This document shows positions 55,923 to 64,000 of a stretch of 64,000 nt of DNA, piece by piece. The DNA lies in contig OW386539.1 of the NCBI GenBank assembly GCA_936435175.1, positions 35,006,524-35,070,523 on the forward strand. The letters are read 5' to 3'. How positions within the stretch are numbered: position 1 is the stretch's first letter; each line of letters opens with the position of its first letter. Under the pieces are notes generated by a model. It searched no databases and was not told where the DNA came from. It saw only the letters and a program-made list of their open reading frames with translations. Source of the stretch: Glyphotaelius pellucidus. Lineage: Eukaryota > Arthropoda > Insecta > Trichoptera > Limnephilidae. A program made the translations under genes and the position numbers.

Positions 55923-56767
55923 TATTTATTTTTTTTTTTTATTTTTTTTTTTTTATTTAATATAGATATATAAGTTTACAGTGGGTTAATATAAATTACA
56001 TATTGGTTCAGAGATTCTTTAAAATTGCAGTCTCACCAAAGAAGAAGCTAGTTCTTGTGCTTGATGAGCGAGTTACACTAATTATGACAGAAATAGAATG
56101 ACATTATGCAATAGGTAAGTATATAAGGGAACAATTGAAACTTCTGGATCATCTATATGTGAAGATGTACATACAATGGGATATAGTTACATACTAAAAT
56201 ATTGTGCACTTTAGAGAAATTAGAAAAATCTAAATTAAATAGAAATAAATATAGATTGCCAATAAATAGAAAGAAAGAGAAAAACAGGTAATTATTTAAT
56301 TAATTATTCCTGATGAAGTGTTGCTTCAGTTTGAGTTTCAGTTTATTGATGTCTTTGATTTTTTTTATTTCAATCGGAAGATTGTTGAAATACTTTATTC
56401 CTAAATAGATGTAATTGTTTTGCATTAGTTTGGTATTAAATTTTGGTATTTTGATGTTGTCTTGATATCTTTTTGATTGGTGGGTTTCAAATTTTTTGAC
56501 GATATTATCTTTGTAAATTTGGATAATTGCATTTTTCTTGAAGATATTCTCCACTCGAGGCACCGTGAAATCTGCGAAAAGCGTTTCTGTTGGATATGTG
56601 GAGGGTTTCTTTAGGATTACTTTAATGATTAGCTTCTGGATCACTTTGATCGGGGTAAGAATATTGTTGTATGAACCCCCCCATCCAATAATTCCATATT
56701 GAATTAATGACTGGATTAGTGCATAGTATACTCTTTTTAGATTGTTGGGTTTTAAAATATTTCTTAA
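55923..56767 (-). mobile_element. 5'-truncated LINE fragment inserted in element E
   Basis: The T-rich run at 55918-55960 is the complement of an impure poly(A) tail. The coding remnant is the C-terminal part of a reverse transcriptase ORF (next entry). This LINE differs from the one at 42908-46405 and from 24820-25175, so at least three LINE lineages are present. Confidence 0.75.
56300..56767 (-). pseudogene. LINE ORF2 C-terminal domain
   Basis: The frame shows the post-reverse-transcriptase domain of Jockey/CR1-group LINEs: V-Y-Y-A-L-I-Q-S-L-I-Q-Y-G-I-I-G-W-G-G, then V-I-Q-K-L-I-I-K, then I-P-K-F-N-T-K and Y-F-N-N-L-P-I-E-I at the end, closing with a stop at 56300. The open frame continues upstream to 56899, but the part beyond 56767 is translated palindrome sequence, not LINE. 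Confidence 0.8.
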
Positions 56768-56862
56768 TTTTATTCTTATTTTATTATGTTTAATAATCAT
56801 AAATCGTAAACAGTTATTTATAAGATAAATATATTGTAAAATGAATACACGTGTGATAAAAC

Positions 56863-57051
56863 GGTTCGATGACAACTCAGAATCAACTAATCTCAACACC
56901 CCTTTGAAAAGTCATGAAAACATATACAAAAAAAATTGGTTAAGTAGATTACGTTAGGTTAAGTAATCGGCTATTTTTAAAGTTTTTTCATAGCTTTTAA
57001 TGAGTTTTCCAAAAGGTGTTGAGTTTAGTTGGTTCTGAGTTGTTATGGAAT
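56863..57051. mobile_element. MITE family D, copy D2, at the centre of element E
   Basis: The tips ggttcgatgacaactcagaa and the complement of ttctgagttgttatggaatc pair well. The core aaattggttaagtagattac and tcatagcttttaatgag matches D1. E's arms continue directly beyond D's tips, so D and E may be one family in long and short forms. Confidence 0.75.
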
Positions 57052-57238
57052 CGTTTTATCACACGTGTATTCATTTTACAATATATTTATCTTATAAATA
57101 ACTGTTATTGATTTATGATTATTAAACATAATAAAATAAGTATAAAATAATTCATGCTCTCAAATGAACTCGAAACAAAACGTAAAACTGCCTTCGCAGA
57201 AGTGAGGAGTGTGTCTCTCTCTACCTTTCTACCTGAGA

Positions 57239-57861
57239 CAGAACCTCTAATGATTGGAATGTATAAGGTAGTATAAATATATGAACTATTCGATAAGACC
57301 GCTCACCGTAAACACAGCTCCTGACTCTTTAATTGGAGCATTTGGGAATTACTAAATTGTAAAGCAAAGCGGTCCAAAACGTATATTAAGTAACGGTTTT
57401 CCAACACTACTTTTTAATGACAATCTGAGGTTTTATTTGGAGCACAAATTCGTACATGGAATACGGAAACTTGTGGTGTAATAAAATGTATAACATCTAC
57501 ACAATCGTCATCACATTTACAGGTGCAAACATGGTCTCTTGTCGTTGATAGCGATGCAGCGCGGAAGTCAAAAGTACCCTATTTGGATCCTTAGGTGCAA
57601 CATTACACTTTACCGTTGATCGCTTGCAATTTGTACCTGTACTAAGTACAGTAATAATGTAAAACATTTAAATTCAATAGGGTGTTAACCACAAGTTAAA
57701 ACAGATTCGATTTATTTGAACAGGAATGAAGTACATTTATGAACGTTTGCGCACTTGAAGTGAAATAACACTAAACTGCGCTATGTAAATATTACGTTGC
57801 AACGTACTCATTTTATTTGTCTATTGAATTAATTTTAACCAAATTATTTAAATAAAAACTC
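57239..57861. other. AT-rich spacer
   Basis: Nothing recognised. Confidence 0.4.
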
Positions 57862-58270
57862 CTTTTTTACATTATCTCCCCACAAGGGGTCCCAAGGAAA
57901 AAAAATCTTAGGGATTGTGTCATCTGGGAATACTGTGGGGAGGGTCTTTTTAGGGAAAGGAAGGAGATGAAGTTCTGGGAAGGAAAAAGGTATTGGGCGT
58001 GGGTGGAAATATAGAACTGATGTTCAGAAGTGACGAATTTATGAATCCATCCCTCTCCCTGCGGTGCAAGGCGATGAGGACAAGGAGAGGTCAAAAGGTG
58101 TCCTTCAACCGGTCTCTCCCGATCCGGTCCGCCCGCAGTGGGCAAAAGCATCCGCCGCCAAGACTTAGATACACCTCACCCACGAATCCGGGCACCACTG
58201 CTAAGTCACCAAGCGTAGCGAAGCTTTTTTGGCAGGGGTGTTGATTATCCAATAAATGGTTCCCCAGGCG
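57862..58270 (-). mobile_element. Family A retroposon, copy A14
   Basis: Reverse-oriented, nearly full (409 bp). The hairpin arms are CTCCCCACA (57876-57884) and TGTGGGGAG (57934-57942), perfectly paired but changed on both arms relative to the norm. The middle retains tgcggtgcaaggcgatg, ggagaggtcaaaagg, ctctcccgatccggtccg and gccgccaagacttagat. The 5' end stops at aataaatggttcccc. Confidence 0.87.
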
Positions 58271-58753
58271 ATCTTATAGGGGGTTTGATATAAGGGTGGA
58301 AGTGGGCAAATTAATTATAATTGATATCTACTGACACACAAAATACTTCCATTGAAAGCTTCACTCCAAGTTTCTAACGAATTTGATTGATGAGTGTGCT
58401 CTGAGAATTATTTAAAAAAAACTCATCCAGCCCTTTTATTTCCTGTTACAGGTATGAAAAAATATACAGTGTTACTAAAACTACTTTAGATGTTACAAGA
58501 TTTTGATCTCTTTTAAATAAGACATATTTTAAAATATGTTCGCTTACAAATTACGTTTATTTTAGCGCGCTCCTTCTTTCTTTCGTATTTACATTTCTTC
58601 CCTCCAAACCGTCTTCAGGAATCTTCTTCTTCTTTTTGAACTCTTATAATGGAGCCTCGAAATTTCATTACGAATTTCGTACGGCATGAAATTCACATAG
58701 GAAGGAAGTATTTTGATACATTAGTTTACATTTTATAGTATAACTAGCGAGTT
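58271..58753. other. AT-rich spacer
   Basis: Nothing recognised. Confidence 0.4.
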
Positions 58754-58935
58754 CCCGGCATGCGTTGCTAGGCCGTTGCTAGGCACTTAATAAAGAAATT
58801 GTTTCTCCCTGCGTGTTCTTTCCCATTCGTCCCGTTCCTCGTCCATTTTCCCCATCTCTCCCACGTCCCTTTCCTCTCCCCATTCCCTTCCACCTTTCCT
58901 CTCCCCATTCCCCTCGCCCTCTTCCCCCTTCCTGC
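58754..58935. repeat. Dispersed repeat I, copy I2, with C/T-rich tract
   Basis: Starts cccggcatgcgttgct. After about 40 bp the ccctgcgtgttc phrase leads into a long pyrimidine tract with ctccccattccc units repeated. Same layout as I1 at 23445. Confidence 0.5.
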
Positions 58936-59386
58936 GTCCCGGAAAAAATTGTTTTATTTTATTTTGCGAAGCTCAGGCAGTTTTATGGGTTACTATCATT
59001 TTTTAAAGAATTTAATGTCCCTCATTATTCAATAAAACCGTAACCGAAAAGAGGTTTTTAAGAAGAGATATTGAACTTTATTCACTCTTTATAGACCTGG
59101 TGCTTTATTTTTTCTGTGCTTATAAAAATATTATTAAAAAAATGCTCGATTTTTTCATTATGAGTTCCACTCACAGTATTTAATAAAAACATCTAAAATA
59201 TTTTCAAACCAGAAACGCACGATTTTACATTACTTCGTAGTGCATCATTTTAAAAGTAAGGAAAGTGGGAGCAGGGAAAAATTAAATATTATCAGGCTAT
59301 TCGTAACCCAAGAACGTTTTTTTACAAAACGTATGTTCCAAAAGGAGGCAAACCACTTTTATGGTAAATTTAGTGAACGACAGAAG
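58936..59386. other. Spacer with a small SINE G scrap
   Basis: ggctattcgtaacccaagaacg at 59295-59316 corresponds to the G tail. Nothing else recognised. Confidence 0.4.
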
Positions 59387-59436
59387 GTTCGGTTTCGGTT
59401 TCGGTTTCGGTTTCGGTATCAGTTTCGGTTTTGGCA
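59387..59436. repeat. (TTCGGT)n hexamer microsatellite
   Basis: About seven units of TTCGGT with one interruption. The phrase recurs nearby (ccgaaccttcggccg just after; gtttcggtttcggt at about 59836), some in inverted form, so it may be part of a larger element with ttcgg-rich ends. Open frames of Phe-Gly or Arg-Phe repeats here are artefacts. Confidence 0.85.
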
Positions 59437-60440
59437 GAAAATCTGCCGAACCTTCGGCCGTACCGAAACTCCGCGTTCGTGAATTATCGCGCGTCGTTCG
59501 GCTGACTTTGGGTGAGTTCGTGGCTTGTGTGTCACTCGCCATCGTCAGCTGAGTTCGCCGACCGGTTAAAATACTCGATTAATGAGGTCCTTCCTTTATA
59601 ATGTAAGTATTGATTATTGACCAACTTTTGTTCCAAGAAGTAGTTAACATGTTTCTTAATTTTTATAATTTTGTTTGTTTTACAGCAGTAATATCAAAAA
59701 AATAAATAATAATTTTTTCACATATTTACTTCAATTATTGTTTTTTTAATTTCATTTAACACGTGTTAACTGTCTGTATAAGTGCGAAAAAGCTAAATTT
59801 CAGGTAACAACAGATTTTAACATGTATAAAAAAGTTTCGGTTTCGGTCGAAACTGAGACAGATACCAAAGATTCGGTTTCCGTAGAAAGTCCTGTTTCAG
59901 TCGGACACTAGGTAAATTATCTAGTCTATGCTAGTGTATAGTGCATACCATGTATTTCTGTGCACCGTGTAGAAAAGGTGGAGTCGAATAGAACCGCTAA
60001 ATTGTCTTATCGATCAGATGATGTAATAACGGGTAAATCATACCGCCGTGTGTTCTGGTTGCGCTGCATCTTACAGGTAGGTGTGTACATTTAGGTTGAT
60101 TTATTATTTGTATATCAGTATAGGCGATGCAAATTGCATTTTTTACCGACAAAATTAGTGGTTTGGATTGATTAAAATTTGGCCTAGCCGATTTCATCAG
60201 TTTTATAAAAAAGTAACCACATATTAAATTTTAGTTTTTAAATTGTAAATTCTTGGAAAGTCCGTTCAGATGTAGGCTTCAAGGTTTTTTAATAAACATA
60301 ATATTACTAGCTATTGTCTACAGAGCTTGTAGGATACTAAAAAGTTCGATTTTTGGCTAAATCAATAATTTATTTTAGTTCAATTACATGTTTTTAATTT
60401 TCTGTGCGCGGCGAACCTACATAAATTTAAAACCACTTTA
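59437..60440. other. Spacer
   Basis: Includes further ttcgg-rich text near 59830-59910. No gene recognised. Confidence 0.4.
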
Positions 60441-60482
60441 TTGGCCCTTGTCGGGTTCCGAACCCGCGACCTCTGGATCCAG
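60441..60482 (-). mobile_element. tRNA-like SINE head fragment (family F-like)
   Basis: cgggttccgaacccgcgacc on the plus strand is the complement of a box B-like GGGTTCGGAACCCG within a tRNA-type T arm. The rest of the head is lost after 60482. Confidence 0.45.
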
Positions 60483-61325
60483 AAGTAATTTTATTATTAG
60501 TACTATTCTGCTGCGGATTGGCAGTTCATACTCACTTTAAAGTAACATTATTTTAAGTATTTTTGTTATTTCTCCCGTAAAACTGTATTGCCATTCAGTG
60601 GCGTACGAAAGGGGGGAGCGGGAACCCGCCCCGGGTGCCACGTGCCACCCGATGAGGGGTGACACCCGACCGTGGAAAAAAAAATACGAAGGATATTGTC
60701 ACAAAAATGTTTTACACATGAACACGGTCTGTAATTTATACTTTCGTTCGTAGCTCTTACTATTGCTCGGTTGGGGATTCCCCTGAAATATTCCTCGCCT
60801 GTCACCTGTGTCATTCTCATTTCTTTCGATTGACGTGAACTCGTGGAGGAAATTATTATCTATTGATTGTTGAAAAAGTTGTTATTCTGTTAGTGTTAGT
60901 GTTAAAAAATCAAGATAAGTTGATTGGATTTTTTTGGGGGGAGGGAGGGGGGGGGGTGCCACCTCGTCATCAAGAAGGTGTTTTCGAAACCGAGGTATGT
61001 ACTGGAATGTTTGAACACAGAGAAGCGTAAACTTAGCGATGGTCTAGACTCGCCATAGGAGCCCACATCATGCAGGACCGTTTCGCACTGTTATCTGTTA
61101 TCACGTATAACGCCACTTCATCACTGATTATACTCCTTTAGTTAATTTATCACATCACAATAGCGATGTAATCAATCTGCATGCTGAGTTTCCCAAACTT
61201 ACAAAATGCAAGAGAAATCAATTTACCGAATATATTTTGACGAAAATAAAAGGATTTTAATGATGATTTTCTAAATATATGTCGGTGATGTTCTAGTAAG
61301 ACATGGCATGGTAAAAATCAAAATT
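60483..61325. other. Spacer; possible element with ggcgtacg tip at 60597
   Basis: cagtggcgtacgaaaggggg at 60597 looks like a DNA transposon tip and is followed by cgggtgccacgtgccaccc. A G-run and gggtgccacctcgtc follow at 60935-60970. No matching opposite tip was found, so no element is called. Confidence 0.3.
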
Positions 61326-61530
61326 TGACCAGTCAGTGGTTGAGTGGGCATTGCGTTTGGGTCCCACCCGGGCGTCCCGTGTTCGATTCCTCGGCTGGCT
61401 AAGTCCTCCATCACAACACAAGCAACATTTTCGGCTTTCTGTGGTGGTAGTAGGAGATTTTCAAACATTGTTGGGTTATTCGTAACCCGGGAATGTTTGT
61501 CTTTCTTTAATAAAAAAAAAAAAAAAAAAA
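61326..61530 (+). mobile_element. SINE family G, copy G3, full length
   Basis: The tRNA-like head (61326-61402) has a box A-like CAGTGGTTGAGTGGGCA and a box B-like GTGTTCGATTCC. Then come cggctggctaagtcctccat, ctttctgtggtggtagtagg and ttgggttattcgtaacccgg, the last part forming a small stem, followed by tgtctttctttaat and a 20-A tail. Best copy of the family; it looks recent from the pure poly(A). Confidence 0.88.
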
Positions 61531-62189
61531 TGTAGTCGGTTCACACTAATGGCAATGATGGTGGTTGATTGATCCAAAACAGAAATACGAAAGTTATGTC
61601 TCATTCCGTAAAATAATGAATTAACAATGCGAAAAAATTCGAAAGTAAAAAATATTAATTACGGCTGTGTGTCTGTCAATCTGTAACTCTAGTTCAATGA
61701 ACTCTAGATTTCGAAATTGCTTAGCATTTAAGCATAATTTTCAAGATTGGAACAGGTTGTAATTATTATATTTTTTTACAAGAAAAATATTTTAATAATA
61801 ATTTTATATTTGAAACGAGCATTTCTTTTGTTTTAATTTCTTTGGGTGATATTGACAAGTCAAGTCAGAATTCGTGATTTTTTTAAGATTCTGCGCTTTT
61901 TACTTTTAAAGACAGCTAATATTCACTAACTTGAATTCAGACTATTCCGTGATTTTTCTAATTATAATATAATTACTAATTATATATTACATTATTACAT
62001 ATCTACTTCTGGCATCATTTTCTTTCAGTTAACAGGGAAATTTTCTAACCATTTACTTTATCGCAATCAACATCATCATTCACAGTTCTACAGTAAGATA
62101 TAGCAAGGAAAATAAATTACACTTATTAAAAATGTCTGACGCACTTTAAGACAGTCCACAATAGCTATATTATATTGTAAGAATAACAT
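61531..62189. other. AT-rich spacer
   Basis: Nothing recognised. Confidence 0.4.
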
Positions 62190-62480
62190 TTTAGTCTATT
62201 CGTGTAAGATCGTCGCGTGTGCAGCGGCCTCTGTGAAGCGATGTGCCGCCGCGGCTTTGGCGGCATTTTCTATCGTGCTTATCTCCAGGCGGACAATTTT
62301 TCCTTACTGGGCATCTCATGCACTCGCGGTCCGTAGCGGCGCCAACTTTTCCTCGTTCCATAAATAATACGGGGAAACCTTGCCCTTTTGCAACTATCAT
62401 GGCTGCGACATACTCTCGTCGTACGTCAGGCGCTTTGTTCTATCTATAAATTGTAGACGTGCGACGCGTATTGTGGGAAA
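62190..62480. promoter_or_regulatory. CpG-rich patch, possible promoter
   Basis: The most CG-rich piece of the window outside repeats (for example gatgtgccgccgcggctttg, gcactcgcggtccgtagcgg, gtagacgtgcgacgcgtatt). A YY1/Pho-like atcatggctgc occurs at 62396. Minus-strand frame 62191-62400 has clustered Cys residues but no defined finger. It is non-repetitive here, so a promoter or exon of a host gene near the window end is possible. Confidence 0.3.
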
Positions 62481-62926
62481 ATGACATCCGTTGTTTTCAT
62501 GGATAGACGCCAAAAATATCAGTGGGTAGTGTACTTAATATCTATGCTCCTGTTTTTGAGACCATTGGAAATGGGAATGGAATGAATGTAGTACGAATGA
62601 AAGGGAACGAAAGAATAAATGGCAGGCACTAATTAATTGAAATTATTAACTGCAGACCAGATGGAAGTTACAAAATTCAAAATAGGAAATATTGAACTAA
62701 ATTATATCCAGCAACGCAAAGGGTGGAGTAAAGGTATATTATAATCACCCATAATACCTAACTTTAACATATTTAAAAAAATTATTTTATCTTTAATTTT
62801 TGGCTCCTGAGAGCAGTTCTTACTCGTTACTTGTTATACTTTTTTATATTTATAACTTTTGTACTTTCTATTTTTTAAAATGTATAGATATATTTCTACT
62901 TTCTATTCTTTAAAATGTGTAGATAT
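62481..62926. other. Spacer leading into the satellite
   Basis: From about 62850 it contains diverged satellite-like text (ttctattttttaaaatgta and ttctattctttaaaatgtg), perhaps decayed edge units of the array. Confidence 0.45.
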
Positions 62927-64000
62927 CTTATAGTCCTAACATTTTACCTTTTACTTTATTATTTCCTGCCTTTTAACTTCTTTAAATTTTGTAAATTGTA
63001 CTTTATATTTTATGTTTTGTAGTTTATACTTATACTTTATACTTTCATCTTATAGTCCAAACATTTTACCTTTTACTTTATTATTTTCTGCCTTTTAACT
63101 TCTTTAAATTTTGTAAATTGTACTTTATATTTTATGTTTTGTAGTTTATACTTATACTTTATACTTTCATCTTATAGTCCAAACATTTTACCTTTTACTT
63201 TATTATTTTCTGCCTTTTAACTTCTTTAAATTTTGTAAATTGTACTTTATATTTTATGTTTTGTAGTTTATACTTATACTTTATACTTTCATCTTATAGT
63301 CCAAACATTTTACCTTTTACTTTATTATTTTCTGCCTTTTAACTTCTTTAAATTTTGTAAATTGTACTTTATATTTTATGTTTTGTAGTTTATACTTATA
63401 CTTTATACTTTCATCTTATAGTCCAAACATTTTACCTTTTACTTTATTATTTTCTGCCTTTTAACTTCTTTAAATTTTGTAAATTGTACTTTATATTTTA
63501 TGTTTTGTAGTTTATACTTATACTTTATACTTTCATCTTATAGTCCAAACATTTTACCTTTTACTTTATTATTTTCTGCCTTTTAACTTCTTTAAATTTT
63601 GTAAATTGTACTTTATATTTTATGTTTTGTAGTTTATACTTATACTTTATACTTTCATCTTATAGTCCAAACATTTTACCTTTTACTTTATTATTTTCTG
63701 CCTTTTAACTTCTTTAAATTTTGTAAATTGTACTTTATATTTTATGTTTTGTAGTTTATACTTATACTTTATACTTTCATCTTATAGTCCAAACATTTTA
63801 CCTTTTACTTTATTATTTTCTGCCTTTTAACTTCTTTAAATTTTGTAAATTGTACTTTATATTTTATGTTTTGTAGTTTATACTTATACTTTATACTTTC
63901 ATCTTATAGTCCAAACATTTTACCTTTTACTTTATTATTTTCTGCCTTTTAACTTCTTTAAATTTTGTAAATTGTACTTTATATTTTATGTTTTGTAGTT
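62927..64000. repeat. Tandem satellite array, 122-bp period, about 8.8 units in the window
   Basis: cttatagtcc starts at 62927, 63049, 63171 and every 122 bp after that. Units contain aacattttaccttttacttt, ctgccttttaacttctttaa, attttgtaaattgtacttta and gtttatacttatactttata. The first unit differs at a few positions (tcctaac, tttcctgcc). The later units appear identical by eye. Very T-rich on this strand. The array runs off the end of the window, so its full size is unknown. Confidence 0.97.

Larger units (their letters stand above)
55827..57238. mobile_element. Large palindromic element E, split by a LINE fragment
   Basis: The right arm 57052-57238 is matched by its complement in two pieces on the left: 55827-55922 (tctcaggtagaaaggtagag to gagcgtgaattatttt) and 56768-56862 (tattttattatgtttaataa to tgtgataaaacg). 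The first about 95 bp are nearly identical between arms. The centre is a family D MITE (56863-57051). The LINE fragment 55923-56767 separates the two left pieces. Without it, the element would be one fold-back of about 570 bp. Target duplications are unclear. Confidence 0.8.

Noticed and set aside
56768..56899. N-terminal 44 codons of the LINE-like frame at 56300-56899
   Set aside because: This part matches the complement of 57052-57140, so it is palindrome E read through, not LINE protein.
59240..59552. Frames with Phe-Gly, Arg-Phe or Lys-Pro repeats
   Set aside because: All are translations of the TTCGGT hexamer repeat in different frames and strands.
60597..60970. Complete DNA element with a ggcgtacg tip
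   Set aside because: Only one convincing tip was found, with no matching inverted end or target duplication.
62191..62400. Cys-rich minus-strand frame (possible zinc finger)
   Set aside because: Spacing of Cys and His does not match a defined finger, and high CG content alone produces open frames here.
1..64000. CRISPR array, operon, bacterial promoter or terminator
   Set aside because: No spaced direct repeats with unique spacers and no coding density. Base composition and LINE/SINE/hAT content are eukaryotic; the 122-bp array is a head-to-tail satellite without spacers.

Overview
This 64 kb window is AT-rich eukaryotic DNA with no bacterial signature: there are no dense ORFs, operons or rRNA. 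Its content is almost entirely transposable elements and their relics: LINE (non-LTR) fragments with poly(A) tails, tRNA-headed SINEs, hAT-type elements with 8-bp target duplications, an eroded mariner-like transposase of the kind common in insects, long fold-back elements and a satellite. The mix, with scattered GTAGGTACCTAC-like motifs, suggests an arthropod and most likely an insect. I cannot name the order or species. No exon of a host gene was recognised; the region looks like a gene desert or a large intron or intergenic block.

Layout. 1-9 kb: a cluster of copies of a roughly 480-bp poly(A)-tailed retroposon (called family A here), a small inverted-repeat element (family B) carrying one of them, two tandem duplications, and a GC-richer promoter-like patch near 3.5-3.8 kb. 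9-16 kb: mostly unremarkable AT-rich sequence with hairpins and a CpG-richer patch near 11 kb. 16-25 kb: SINE family F (tRNA-headed), a MITE (family D) inserted in one F copy, a fold-back SINE (family C1) with a perfect 118-bp inverted repeat, a second inverted-repeat element with 171-bp arms, SINE family G, and a LINE C-terminal relic. 25-36 kb: several palindromic MITEs, a second B copy independently hit by A, further A copies, and two tandem duplications. 36-47 kb: two hAT-like elements. The second contains an A copy and a nearly complete LINE (endonuclease plus reverse transcriptase, one frameshift) with a poly(A) tail and a 10-bp target duplication. 47-62 kb: an F copy split by an A copy, a perfect 46-bp palindrome, a mariner-like transposase pseudogene, more SINEs, a 574-bp hAT element, and a large palindrome split by a LINE fragment. 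62.9 kb to the end: a tandem array with a 122-bp period that runs off the window.

The elements interact by nesting, which gives relative ages. B, F and the hAT element predate the A copies inside them; F predates D; D predates C. Family A is the strongest candidate for something undescribed. It is poly(A)-tailed with no recognisable Pol III promoter, it inserted independently into two B copies, and its 3' end forms a nested hairpin whose outer stem shows paired compensatory changes in two copies. The fold-back SINE C is the second candidate.

Limits: everything was read by eye without alignment or database searches. Element boundaries are approximate unless a target duplication is given, and family letters are local labels.
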